A stretch of 33,035 nt of DNA from Candidatus Desulfosporosinus nitrosoreducens (GTDB lineage: Bacteria > Bacillota > Desulfitobacteriia > Desulfitobacteriales > Desulfitobacteriaceae), in the NCBI RefSeq assembly GCF_030954495.1, contig NZ_JAVHUW010000080.1, positions 1-33,035 of the forward strand, in the 5' to 3' direction. Below, one piece after another: positions 1 through 7,442 of this stretch. Each line of letters opens with the position of its first letter. The first letter of the stretch is position 1. Below the pieces are notes generated by a model. The model searched no databases. It was not told where the DNA came from and saw only the letters and a program-made list of their open reading frames with translations. The position numbers and the translations under genes were made by a program.

Positions 1-409
1 TAAAGGTGTGGGCCTTATTACAGTAGCCGGTTTTCTCTCCGAGGTTGGAGACATTAGACGCTTTAATTCTCCAAAGCAGATCCAAAAACTTGCAGGCTTG
101 GCCTTGCGAGAAAGCAGCTCGGGCAAGCACAAAGGACAGACCACGATCAGCAAACGGGGACGAGCGCGACTACGGGCAATTTTGTTTCAAGCTGTCCTGC
201 CGTTAGTTGCTAAAAACGCGGAGTTCTCGGAGATCCACAACTACTACACGAAGAGAGTTAAGAATCCTCTCAAGAAGAAACAATCGTTAATCGCCTTAAG
301 TTGCAAACTGATCCGGGTATTCTATGCAATATTAACGAAGGGCATAGACTACGATCCATATAAACTAATTAAAGATATTCATCGTCCAGTTGAGTATTTA
401 GCAGCGTAA
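1..409 (+). mobile_element. IS110-family transposase, C-terminal part (cut by window edge)
   Basis: The reading frame is open to base 1, so the gene starts outside the window and only its last ~135 residues are seen. The text GLITVAGFLSEVGDIRRF, then the GKHKGQTTISKRG and RLRAILFQA segments, is the pattern of the IS110-family C-terminal domain (Transposase_20, a helix-hairpin-helix fold). IS110 enzymes pair an N-terminal RuvC-like DEDD domain with this C-terminal domain, which carries a catalytic serine in this class of bridge-RNA-guided recombinases. The end at GTAA looks natural (VEYLAA). Whether the element is intact depends on sequence to the left. The ~430 bases after the stop contain no gene and could include the element's noncoding end, which in this family can encode or flank the bridge RNA. 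Confidence 0.88.
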
Positions 410-828
410 CAAGAATTGTAACAGGAAGAGAAAAACAAAAAGTTTTGTTGGTAAGCGTCACCACAGAATTGATAAAAATCATTGAGTTGAAAGAGGACAA
501 AAGAGCTAGTAGTCAGTCGTATAGTATTCCATTAGAGCAAAGACTCGGTAGAGGAGCAAAACTGACACCCAATCATGGATAGGTGGAATGAAGGAATTTA
601 GGGCAGTTAATATCTTGACCCTGTTAGACATGGGAGGTTTACCACCGTGAGAATAGTGGGTTTTACAACGCCAACATACTCAAAACTACAGACGTTGGCT
701 TTGCCATACTCAATTTCTCTGAATTAAGCATTCTATGCAAGTTCTATCCTTGATAAGTTCTTTTGGTGAATTAGCAATTCCATGAAAACAAGAGGAAAAC
801 CAATAAAAATCAAATTTATATAGGGAGC
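410..828. other. Gene-free stretch after the IS110 transposase
   Basis: No convincing reading frame on either strand. It holds a short stem, GCCAAC paired with GTTGGC around 680-705, in the stretch following the transposase stop. It may include the right noncoding end of the IS110 element, but I cannot place the element boundary because IS110 members usually lack terminal inverted repeats. Confidence 0.4.
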
Positions 829-935
829 ATTCCTTACCTAAACCAAAGGCGCTCACCGAACCGGAAAGCTGAAGGGATGCGTTGCATCGAGTCTTACGTG
901 GTGGGGTAACCGAAGGCAGAACTTCTAGCCGGAGA
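829..935 (+). promoter_or_regulatory. Repeated structured leader, copy A
   Basis: A 28-base core at 852-879 is matched, with one difference, at 7465-7492. The 20 bases CTCACCGAACCGGAAAGCTG are identical, and an upstream CCTTACCTA is also shared. In this copy CCG (861-863), AGC and GAAG (867-874) can pair with CTTC, AGC and CGG (922-932), closing over a small GATGC/GCATC hairpin (876-888). The element ends about 15 bases before the start of the small membrane-protein gene. It could be a cis-acting RNA or a fragment of group II intron domain I. I do not recognise it as a known riboswitch. Confidence 0.35.
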
Positions 936-951
936 AAATGAGGTGTTTACA

Positions 952-1245
952 TTGGGTAAGGTTAAAGAATTACTTAAACCAATTACGATATTTAAAAGCC
1001 TTTTATCGATTGCTGCTATCATGATTTCAAGTATTGTTATTTTTGGTAAACTGGCATTTATACCAGGATTTAAGTTAAACATGTTAGTGCAATTCTTACT
1101 GGATATTCTATTCTTTACGATAGGTATTGAATATTGGAAAACGTCGAAGAGGTGGGTTGCTATATTAATTTTTATAGTTGTTCTTTTAATGTTAATTATG
1201 AATACATTAACTTTTATGCGTTTTTTACATTATCTGCCACGATAG
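952..1245 (+). CDS. Small three-helix membrane protein, function unknown
   Basis: About 97 residues with three hydrophobic spans: roughly 15-35 (SLLSIAAIMISSIVIFGKL), 45-63 (MLVQFLLDILFFTIGIEYW) and 68-92 (WVAILIFIVVLLMLIMN). The TTG at 952 is preferred because GAGGTG (940-945) sits six bases before it. The GTG at 943 lies inside that ribosome binding site and would add only three residues. I do not recognise the family. It follows directly on structured leader copy A and stands alone on the plus strand. The A+T-rich content and isolation in an IS-marked region suggest an accessory gene. Confidence 0.6.
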   Translation: MGKVKELLKPITIFKSLLSIAAIMISSIVIFGKLAFIPGFKLNMLVQFLLDILFFTIGIEYWKTSKRWVAILIFIVVLLMLIMNTLTFMRFLHYLPR

Positions 1246-1585
1246 TACGTTTTGGTAAATAAAATCCGTCCTTACTAGAAGAATATTGCACAAAATGAGT
1301 ATCTCGAGTTAACTAAAGCAGGCTTATTCCGGCAACCTCATCGATGAGAAATCACCACGCCTTTGTGCACCCCTGCTACCCTCAACTCCAAATAGCCGCC
1401 AGGTTTTAAAGTCTAGCCCGCCAGTCAAACTATCGCACTCCTTCATCCCGCAAATGGATGTTCTTACCTACCGGATAACAGAACTGGAATGAGTTGGATG
1501 GAGACTTCAATGTGTAGGTCAGGTTCGAAGGTTGGATAGATGTTGCAAATGCTAAGATTTCACGGCTTTTGAACAGGAGGAACTT
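1246..1585. other. Gene-free stretch with a possible third, decayed leader copy
   Basis: No gene on either strand. Bases 1457-1490 read GATGTTCTTACCTACCGGA and then GAACTGGAATG. This resembles the opening of leader copy B (GATGTCCTTACCTATCGGA, then GAACCGGAAAG) but the core has drifted and the pairing plan is not evident. It again lies about 100 bases upstream of a small gene. Confidence 0.25.
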
Positions 1586-1750
1586 ATGCCAAAGATGAAG
1601 AAGGAAAACCATCTATCAAAATACCTTAATGATTTAGAAGATTGGCAGGAACATCAATATGGTCCCGGACGATATTTAGATAATTGGAAAAATTTTAAAA
1701 AACCAAGGGTTATGCTGCAACGGCAGAGATTAGAAATGGAATGTCGATAA
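1586..1750 (+). CDS. 54-residue hypothetical protein
   Basis: A short frame starting MPKMKKENHLSKYLNDL and ending RLEMECR, preceded by a strong AGGAGG (1575-1580) six bases before the ATG. It is rich in charged and aromatic residues (EDWQEHQYGPGRYLDNW), with no membrane span or signal peptide. The family is unknown to me; the EWQEHQY-like segment is a style I associate with short orphan proteins of clostridia, which is only an impression. Its stop overlaps the start of the next small gene by 10 bases, suggesting translational coupling. The good ribosome binding site is the main support for a real gene. Confidence 0.55.
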   Translation: MPKMKKENHLSKYLNDLEDWQEHQYGPGRYLDNWKNFKKPRVMLQRQRLEMECR

Positions 1751-1947
1751 AAATGTTGGGCGAGGATTTAATATTTTTAGTATCACATAGCGATAAAAAC
1801 GTCGTTTACAAAGAAGGCAAAATCATACATGTTTGTAGCAAAGACATTAACAATCAAGATAATCTATTAGCACTATTTAAAAAATGGTGGAGAAAGGAAT
1901 CACTCGTGATTTTGTCAGCAGAAATGGGAAAGCTATATCCAACTTGA
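1741..1947 (+). CDS. 68-residue hypothetical protein
   Basis: Starts MSIKMLGEDLIFLVSHSDKN and ends MGKLYPT. It begins inside the end of the 54-residue gene (10-base overlap) with no strong independent ribosome binding site, so translation would depend on coupling to the upstream gene. The composition is that of a small soluble alpha/beta protein with a basic stretch, ALFKKWWRKES. No family recognised. The pair could instead be one gene split by a frameshift, but the two halves show no obvious domain that joining would restore. Confidence 0.45.
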   Translation: MSIKMLGEDLIFLVSHSDKNVVYKEGKIIHVCSKDINNQDNLLALFKKWWRKESLVILSAEMGKLYPT

Positions 1948-2050
1948 AGGCAAAACATGTCGAAATGAATTGAGGACAAAAAATACCCCTATACACATCA
2001 ATATAGGGGAATTGTCTATTGGAATGTTTGATGAATCAGTTTCCTCTTTA

Positions 2051-2377
2051 TCAGAGTCCATGAACCACATCCAGATCTAATGTCTTTTTTCGTTCTTTCC
2101 AGTCCGGCATATGGATACTTAAAAAATCATAAAACTTTTTGCTGTGATTTGGATAAATAAAGTGAACTAGCTCATGTAGTACAACATATTCAATACACGC
2201 TGGTTCTGCTTTAATTAAATACTGGTTAAATGTCACAACGCCTCTTTGTACACTGCAACTTCCCCAAAGCGTTTTCATTTTTCGTAAAGCAATCTTAGGA
2301 TAGGCAATCTCATATTTTCTTATAATCGGAATATATTTGTATAAAGAAAAAAATTCATTCACATTGCAATTAAGCAT
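2051..2377 (-). pseudogene. Truncated YgjP/DUF45-type metal-dependent hydrolase
   Basis: The 108 residues match the C-terminal half of YgjP-like (DUF45) proteins. They carry the family pattern KTLWGSCS (residues ~36-43), the zinc-binding HELVH at ~68-72, and a downstream NHSKKFY providing the third ligand region. Full-length members are about 230-240 residues, so roughly the first half is missing. An in-frame stop lies a few codons upstream of the ATG and no clear ribosome binding site precedes it. Whole members often sit beside type I restriction genes, but none are nearby. It is most likely a decayed remnant, although the metal site is intact and a short product cannot be excluded. Confidence 0.7.
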
Positions 2378-2477
2378 AGTAATGATGGAAACTATCGGTA
2401 AATAATCTTAACAAAGTCAAGGTATTTTCTATCCACCGAGTTACTTGGCACTTACGATAAAGCAATCATCTTGTAGA

Positions 2478-2537
2478 AAAATGGACTCTATGGAATAAAC
2501 ACTTCTTATTGGAAGTTTATTCTATAGAGTCCATTTT
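2478..2537 (-). terminator. Long hairpin terminator after the Xre-type gene
   Basis: Two 23-base arms (2478-2500 and 2515-2537) are complementary apart from one G-T pair, around a 14-base loop. Read on the minus strand the second arm runs into a TTTTT tract, so it suits termination of the regulator gene ending at 2571. The arms are unusually long for a plain terminator, so a small palindromic repeat element is also possible. Confidence 0.6.
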
Positions 2538-2570
2538 ATGGTGAAACCGCTCTTTTCTTTTTCAATATAA

Positions 2571-2825
2571 TCATTTAAAGGTCAGAAGTTGGCTGGGGTC
2601 TACATCAAGGGCCTTCGCTATTCTGTATAGGGCAATCATAGATATCCCATAAGCAGAGGTGCTTTCAAGATGGCTAATCGTAGTATCACTAAGGCCTGAA
2701 CTTTCAGCAAGCTCACTCTGACTTATACCCCGCTGTTTCCGAAGGAATTGAATTTTAAAACCTATATTTTTTAGAAACTGCTGTTCTTCTTTTGAGTACG
2801 ATGAGTTACTGCTTTTAAGGGGCAT
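2571..2825 (-). CDS. Xre-family helix-turn-helix regulator
   Basis: This 84-residue protein is essentially one HTH_3 (Cro/C1) domain: KIQFLRKQRGISQSELAES, then GLSDTTISHLES as the recognition region, then IALYRIAKALDVDPSQLL. Such proteins bind operator DNA as dimers and often repress their own promoter. There is no sensor or peptidase domain. The start is supported by GGAGGA seven bases upstream of the ATG. The gene stands alone, divergent from the receiver-domain gene at 3033; the ~200-base gap between them probably holds both promoters. A prophage or toxin-antitoxin origin is possible but no partner gene is visible. Confidence 0.85.
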   Translation of the reverse strand: MPLKSSNSSYSKEEQQFLKNIGFKIQFLRKQRGISQSELAESSGLSDTTISHLESTSAYGISMIALYRIAKALDVDPSQLLTFK

Positions 2826-3032
2826 TTAGATTCCTCCATCACTTAGATAACAGTTCAACATAAGTTTAACTAAAATGCGATTGCAATAGAATGCAATGTA
2901 AAGGTATAATATTGTTGTTAAACCGCAAATAAATTAATGACTCTTGCTTTTCATTGGACTATAATTAAAAATCGCCGTTATCTATTTTAAGCTCCTGTAC
3001 TTAATCAATTAAAATTGAGAAAGGTGATATTA

Positions 3033-3431
3033 TTGCTGAATATTAGTATATGTGATGATGGGGCGCTCCAGCGGGCGTTAGTTGTTCTTTTAATTCATGA
3101 GTATGAAAGCGAATTTGGAGTCAAATTTAATCTTTTTCAATTTAGCAGCGGGGAGGAACTTCTGGAGAAATTCAACCAAGACAGAAATCTTTATGACCTT
3201 TATTTTCTTGATAACCGAATGAAAAAAATAACCGGTATTGAGACCGCATCGTATATAAGGCAGCATAATAAGGACTGTTATATCGTTTTTATAACAGCCT
3301 CAGGCCCACAAGATGATTTCAAAGTTGTGTCACCCCTTCAAGTATTAATAAAACCGGCGCAGCAAGAAGACATTACTAAAATCCTGGACAAGGTATTGGA
3401 GGGAAGGATTGGTCGCAGTCGCATCAGATAA
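3033..3431 (+). CDS. Stand-alone response-regulator receiver domain
   Basis: 132 residues covering one CheY-like receiver of the LytR/AgrA style: acidic pair D8-D9 (SICDDG), phospho-acceptor D60 in YFLDNRM, T88 in FITAS and K107 in LIKP. All key receiver residues are present, but the LytTR DNA-binding domain that normally follows is absent; the protein ends GRIGRSRIR soon after the receiver. TTG at 3033 is chosen because GAAAGGTGA lies six bases before it. No histidine kinase is nearby. It may act as a phosphate sink or CheY-like partner, or be the surviving 5' part of a larger regulator gene cut by the palindrome-rich sequence that follows. Confidence 0.72.
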   Translation: MLNISICDDGALQRALVVLLIHEYESEFGVKFNLFQFSSGEELLEKFNQDRNLYDLYFLDNRMKKITGIETASYIRQHNKDCYIVFITASGPQDDFKVVSPLQVLIKPAQQEDITKILDKVLEGRIGRSRIR

Positions 3432-3461
3432 CCAAAATTCTCTGACGGATCAAGGCAGTTC

Positions 3462-3485
3462 AAATTGGTCACTGGTGACCAATTT
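3462..3485. repeat. Perfect 11-bp palindrome with 2-base centre
   Basis: AAATTGGTCAC, two bases, then GTGACCAATTT. It lies 30 bases after the receiver-domain gene. There is no U-tract after either arm, so it is not a standard terminator. It could be an operator or a small repeat unit like the two larger palindromes downstream. Confidence 0.6.
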
Positions 3486-3571
3486 AGTAAGGGTTCCTCT
3501 TGATCCCTCCAGTTAACAGCATTGAGCAAAATCCAGGCTGCTTGGTTATTAAACCAGATGCCTAGACTTCA

Positions 3572-3615
3572 GGCCGGTCCCAAATTCGGATGCGCATTCG
3601 AATTTGGGACCGGCC
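3572..3615. repeat. Perfect 17-bp inverted repeat, 10-base loop
   Basis: Arms GGCCGGTCCCAAATTCG (3572-3588) and its exact complement (3599-3615). No coding sequence crosses it and no U-tract follows. The core GTCCCAAATT resembles that of the palindromes at 3848 and 30800, suggesting a family of short palindromic repeats. Confidence 0.7.
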
Positions 3616-3658
3616 GTTTCGTTCTGCTCTGCTCTAAATTCTTATTGACAGAAATGGG

Positions 3659-3736
3659 TTGATCACAACTATAAAATGTACTCAATGTAAAAAATGTGTC
3701 TCCTTTTGTCCAATGAGAGCTTTGCAGGCCAGTTAA
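3659..3736 (+). pseudogene. Short ferredoxin-motif peptide, probably a remnant
   Basis: A 25-codon frame (TTG to TAA) contains CTQCKKCVSFCP, a complete C-x2-C-x2-C-x3-C-P pattern that binds a [4Fe-4S] cluster in ferredoxins, followed only by MRALQAS and a stop. The frame upstream closes at a TAA at 3635-3637. Ferredoxin domains usually need two such motifs and ~55 residues, so this is probably the tail of a lost gene. The preserved cysteine spacing in such a short fragment is unusual. No convincing ribosome binding site is seen. Confidence 0.45.
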
Positions 3737-3847
3737 GGAATATTCAAATTGGCCGGTTTCGTTAACTCAGCCGGTTCGCCTCATCTGATGTTTAAGCCTG
3801 TCTTGGGGTTACAACCTCAATGTTCCTTTCCCCAGAGGAGCCGGTTG

Positions 3848-3891
3848 AGGTTGTCCCAAAATCGACAACGTTGTCGATTTTGGGACAACCT
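3848..3891. repeat. Perfect 44-bp palindrome without spacer
   Basis: Two 22-base arms, 3848-3869 and 3870-3891, are exact reverse complements with no loop bases. The core TGTCCCAAAATCG echoes the palindrome at 3572. A T-triplet follows but no true U-tract. Such long perfect palindromes tend to be lost by replication slippage, so it is probably a recent or maintained repeat insertion. Confidence 0.75.
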
Positions 3892-3957
3892 TTGTAGGGG
3901 TTCTCACACTGAAATAATGATATCTTCATGATAAAGAAATACGAAAAGGTGAGAGGC

Positions 3958-4203
3958 ATGATTTATATCAGACCTTTGGAAAACATGTCTGCCCGCGAGC
4001 TGCAAAAGGCGGTGCATGAGCGAAGTCAGGCGCTTAAGGAACGGGACGAAGCCCTGCGGAAACATACGGAGCTTGAAAAAGCCCCGGATGATCAGACAGG
4101 CAAAATAGCCCGGCTCAGCACGGAGCGCGACGAACTGAAGGGGCGGGGAGCAGGAGATAGGGAATGGATTGATTTAGCGCCTGTTGACTGTATTACCAGA
4201 TAG
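3958..4203 (+). CDS. Short coiled-coil hypothetical protein
   Basis: Starts MIYIRPLENMSARELQKAV at 3958, preceded by AGGTGAGAGGC; an ATG at 3928 in the same frame lacks such a signal. The ~81 residues are mostly charged heptad-like helix (ERSQALKERDEALRKHTELEK, then KIARLSTERDELKGR) ending in a short tail, DREWIDLAPVDCITR. The base composition is more G+C-rich than the surroundings. I do not recognise it. It resembles the leucine-zipper-like start of some larger protein and may be a truncated fragment within this degenerate stretch. Confidence 0.4.
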   Translation: MIYIRPLENMSARELQKAVHERSQALKERDEALRKHTELEKAPDDQTGKIARLSTERDELKGRGAGDREWIDLAPVDCITR

Positions 4204-4835
4204 GCTTTTTAGGAATAAACGTATCCGTCAAATTAAAGAATTCAATAGTTTCCACCAGTATGTAAATTATATGTACCTGAAGTTTGAATTTTACGGTTAT
4301 GTTTCCGTGAACAAAGCACGTTGAGATGATAATAGTGCTATATTTAAGGTGAGTGGAAGCCTTGGTATGAGCGGATTTGAAAAGTGTATGTTCTTTTTAT
4401 ATTGACAGAGTGTATGGGGGAATATATTGAGCCAGATCGTTTTATTGAGAAAAGCGGTCTGGCCTGCTATTTTTCTTGGATTATTTTCGTTATCCTGGAA
4501 GGATATAAGTGGAAAAGGCAGAAATGTTAGAGTGAAATAATTGTAGAAGGTTAAAAACCCGCCACTTGCGCCTTGCTTAATTCAAGAAGAACATACAGTT
4601 TGAAATAGCCGCCATGACAAGGCATAGCCAGCAGTCAAGTACAGAGTCTTGTGCACTTACAATGAACTGGCAGAACATGACGGAATAGAGGTAATCCCTA
4701 CCTGTAATTACTGGGCCGAAGGATATAGCAGCTACTGAAATGACAGTAGGCGTTGCCACCACATGGCTCATCGTGGCGCCGCGCAATGAACAGTATTTTA
4801 CATAACGGGTACAAAAGCAGGGGAGAAGAAAACTG
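4204..4835. other. 632 bases with no supported gene
   Basis: Only very short frames occur. The best is a TTG at 4426 behind GGGGGA giving 37 residues (MSQIVLLRKAVWPAIFLGLF...) with one hydrophobic segment; a competing overlapping frame from ATG 4416 gives 38 residues, so neither is firm. Bases 4590-4800 have protein-like composition but are interrupted by stops in every frame, which suggests decayed coding DNA. The exporter operon promoter must lie in this stretch, but no convincing -35/-10 pair was identified. Confidence 0.35.
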
Positions 4836-5810
4836 ATGATTAAGCTGCAAAATATCAATAAAACCTTTCGCGTGGTAAAGAGAGAGCCTGGGTTTGGACA
4901 GGCGGTTCGGGCTTTTTTTTCACACCAATATGAAGCTATCCACGCACTGAGTGACCTGAGCTTCACTATAAATGACGGCGAAATGGTGGGTTACATAGGC
5001 CCAAACGGTGCGGGCAAAAGCACGACAATCAAAATAATGTGCGGCGTTTTAACGCCTGACAGCGGTATGTGCAATATTGACGGGCGTACACCATGGCGGG
5101 ACAGACTAAACCATGTTCGCGATATTGGCGTTGTTTTTGGACAACGTAGCCAGTTGTGGTGGGATGTCCCTGTTATGGACAGTTTTGAGTTGATCCGCGA
5201 TATTTACAAAGTGGAAAGTCGGTTGTTCAAGAGAAATCTTGATGAGCTTGTCACGCTTTTGGATTTGACTGAAATTCTGAAGACCCCGACGCGCAGCCTT
5301 AGCCTTGGGCAGCGTATGCGTTGCGAACTTGCGGCTTCGCTGCTGCACAGCCCTAAAACCCTCTTTTTGGATGAACCAACCATCGGGCTTGACGCGGTTT
5401 CGAAAATAGCGGTGCGGCAGTTTATAAAGAAGATTAACAGGGAGCGCAGCACAACTGTTATACTGACAACCCATGACATGCAGGACATTGAAGCGCTGAC
5501 AGAGCGGATTTTGCTCATCGGCAAAGGCCGTATACTGCTTGACGGCAGCTTGAATGAGTTGAAAAAACGCTCCTCGGAGCGAAAAACTATTATTATCGAA
5601 TACATTGGAGGCTCACCCTCTCTCAGAGACGGCATGACGCTTGCAGAGCAAAGAGAGGGAAGGATCGTAATTGAACTTGATCCTTCGATAGTATCTGTTT
5701 CGGCGGCAATAGCGTATGTTTCAGCTCAAGTGGATGTGCTTGACATTTCGGTTTCCGGCATCAGTGCTGAGGAAATGGTCGCCGGGCTGTACAAGGAGTA
5801 TCACATATGA
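4836..5810 (+). CDS. ABC-2 exporter ATP-binding protein (COG4586 type)
   Basis: The 324-residue nucleotide-binding subunit drives export by ATP hydrolysis on the cytoplasmic face. Walker A GPNGAGKS is at residues 55-62, signature LSLGQ at 155-159, Walker B TLFLDE at 175-180, with the D-loop GLD following and the switch histidine in TTHDM (H213). The long N-terminus before Walker A (VVKREPGFGQAVRAFF) and the C-terminal ~90-residue extension are typical of the COG4586 group, which works with two six-helix permeases. GGGGAGAAG precedes the ATG. The stop overlaps the next start as ATGA, so the operon is translationally coupled. The substrate is unknown; relatives are annotated for daunorubicin- or viologen-type export, which does not fix the function here. 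Confidence 0.9.
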   Translation: MIKLQNINKTFRVVKREPGFGQAVRAFFSHQYEAIHALSDLSFTINDGEMVGYIGPNGAGKSTTIKIMCGVLTPDSGMCNIDGRTPWRDRLNHVRDIGVVFGQRSQLWWDVPVMDSFELIRDIYKVESRLFKRNLDELVTLLDLTEILKTPTRSLSLGQRMRCELAASLLHSPKTLFLDEPTIGLDAVSKIAVRQFIKKINRERSTTVILTTHDMQDIEALTERILLIGKGRILLDGSLNELKKRSSERKTIIIEYIGGSPSLRDGMTLAEQREGRIVIELDPSIVSVSAAIAYVSAQVDVLDISVSGISAEEMVAGLYKEYHI

Positions 5811-6610
5811 AAAAATATTTTGCGATAGTCCGAATACGCTTTACAAACAGCTTGCAGTATCGCGCGGCGGCGCTTGCGGGAATGGTGACGCAATTTACCT
5901 GGGGTTTCATGGAACTGCTTGCATTTTCCGCGTTTTACAGGGCAAATCCCGGTGCGTTTCCTATGGAGTTTTCACAGACAGTTTCCTACATATGGATGCA
6001 GCAGGCATTTTTGGCGTTGTTTATGGTATGGTTTTTCGAAGAAGAAATATTTGCGTCAATTACGAACGGTGGAATTGCCTACGAGTTGGCACGGCCGATA
6101 GATTTATACAGCCGCTGGTTTTGCCAATCGGTGGCGAATAGGCTGTCAAAGGCGGTTCTTCGTTGTTTTCCGATACTTATTGTCGCGTTCATCGTGCCTG
6201 AGCCGTTCAGAATGTCACTTCCGGCAAGCGGTGCTAAGCTTATGCTGTTTTTCCTCTCGGCGGCGCTCAGCTTGTGTGTTGTAGTGTCGTTTAGCATGCT
6301 CATCTATATCTTAACCTTTTACACACTGTCGTCGACTGGCGTTAAGGTAATTTCCGCTGTATTGGCTGATTTCATGGCGGGTGCGACAATTCCGCTGCCA
6401 TTTTTCCCCGCGCCATTTCGCGCTATAGCGGAGCTTTTGCCGTTTGCTGCCATGCAAAATATGCCTCTGCGTATCTACAGTGGCAATATCGCGGGAATGA
6501 AAGAGGCGCTCGACATTGCTTTACAGATATTTTGGCTGGTATCGCTTGTTTTTATCGGTAAGCTATTGATGAAAAATGCGCAAAAAAAAGTTATTGTTCA
6601 AGGAGGATAG
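5807..6610 (+). CDS. ABC-2 exporter permease 1 (COG4587/DUF990 type)
   Basis: The 267-residue membrane protein has about six predicted helices. It opens MKKYFAIVRIRFTNSLQYRA, the amphipathic entry typical of ABC-2 (DUF990) permeases, then hydrophobic spans near 20-45, 55-75, 105-125, 140-170, 175-200 and 230-255. A conserved-style cytoplasmic segment, NGGIAYELARPIDLYSRWF, lies between helices 2 and 3. It starts inside the ATPase stop codon (4-base overlap) and is followed two bases later by the second permease gene. The two permeases should form the heterodimeric export channel with the upstream ATPase. Confidence 0.88.
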   Translation: MKKYFAIVRIRFTNSLQYRAAALAGMVTQFTWGFMELLAFSAFYRANPGAFPMEFSQTVSYIWMQQAFLALFMVWFFEEEIFASITNGGIAYELARPIDLYSRWFCQSVANRLSKAVLRCFPILIVAFIVPEPFRMSLPASGAKLMLFFLSAALSLCVVVSFSMLIYILTFYTLSSTGVKVISAVLADFMAGATIPLPFFPAPFRAIAELLPFAAMQNMPLRIYSGNIAGMKEALDIALQIFWLVSLVFIGKLLMKNAQKKVIVQGG

Positions 6611-6611
6611 T

Positions 6612-7388
6612 ATGAGTTTATATCTGAAATTTTTCTCTATGCATATGAAAAGTCAGATGCAGTATAAAGTTTCTTTCTTCCTGACGGCGCTGGGACAATT
6701 TCTTGTGTCGTTTACTGCTTTGCTCGGAGTATATTTCATGTTCTCCCGCTTCAATGAAGTTGATGGTTTTAGCTTTCAGCAGGTGCTTTTATGCTTTGCT
6801 GTGGTGCTAATGGCATATTCGCTTGCCGAGTGCTTTGGGCGCGGATTTGATGTTTTCTCGCAAATGATTGGTAATGGAGAATTTGATCGGGTGCTTGTGC
6901 GCCCAAGGCAGGAGGTTTTTCAAGTTTTAGCCTCAAAAATGGAATTTACCCGCATCGGACGGTTGCTGCAAGCCGTCGCGGTTTTCTGCTACGCGATTCC
7001 TACAAGCGGGGTTATGTGGACATGGGATAAAATATTGACGCTCTTTCTCATGATAATTTGCGGAAGTCTTGTGTTTTTCGGCTTGTTTCTCATCTACGCC
7101 GCCTTTTCATTCTTTACAATTGAAGGTTTGGAGTTTATGAATGTTTTTACGGATGGTGGACGGGAGTTTGGGCGTTATCCTTTTTCGGTGTACGGTAAAG
7201 ATGTATTGAGATTTCTCACATATATAATCCCTCTGGCGCTGTTTCAATATTATCCGCTTTTGTATCTACTCGACATTGAAAAGAGTGCCTTATATATGAT
7301 TGCTCCCTTATTAGGAACCTTGTTTTTGATACCGAGCTATGCTTTTTGGCGGTTTGGTCTTAGTAGGTATAAATCAACCGGGTCTTGA
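6612..7388 (+). CDS. ABC-2 exporter permease 2 (COG3694/DUF990 type)
   Basis: 258 residues from the ATG at 6612, chosen because AAGGAGGA ends a few bases before it and the previous stop lies immediately upstream. It opens MSLYLKFFSMHMKSQMQYK, parallel to permease 1, and has about six hydrophobic spans. The segment GNGEFDRVLVRPRQEVFQ corresponds in position to the ELARPIDLY loop of the partner, a hallmark of this permease pair. It ends the three-gene operon. About 40 bases later the sequence becomes noncoding and carries leader copy B. Confidence 0.88.
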   Translation: MSLYLKFFSMHMKSQMQYKVSFFLTALGQFLVSFTALLGVYFMFSRFNEVDGFSFQQVLLCFAVVLMAYSLAECFGRGFDVFSQMIGNGEFDRVLVRPRQEVFQVLASKMEFTRIGRLLQAVAVFCYAIPTSGVMWTWDKILTLFLMIICGSLVFFGLFLIYAAFSFFTIEGLEFMNVFTDGGREFGRYPFSVYGKDVLRFLTYIIPLALFQYYPLLYLLDIEKSALYMIAPLLGTLFLIPSYAFWRFGLSRYKSTGS

Positions 7389-7442
7389 CAATTTCAGAGA
7401 TCCTGAATGCCCGGATGCGTAGAACCCTAACAGTTAATGCTG

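Noticed and set aside
3572..3891. Short CRISPR array
   Set aside because: The inverted repeats differ in sequence and spacing, are not direct repeats with regular spacers, and no cas genes are present.
4577..4966. 129-codon minus-strand frame before and into the ABC ATPase gene
   Set aside because: It overlaps the start of a clear gene, has scattered cysteines and hydrophobic text without a family pattern, and no ribosome binding site.
5106..5635. Long antisense frames opposite the exporter ATPase gene
   Set aside because: They lie wholly inside a gene with complete Walker and signature motifs, have no ribosome binding sites and no recognisable domains.
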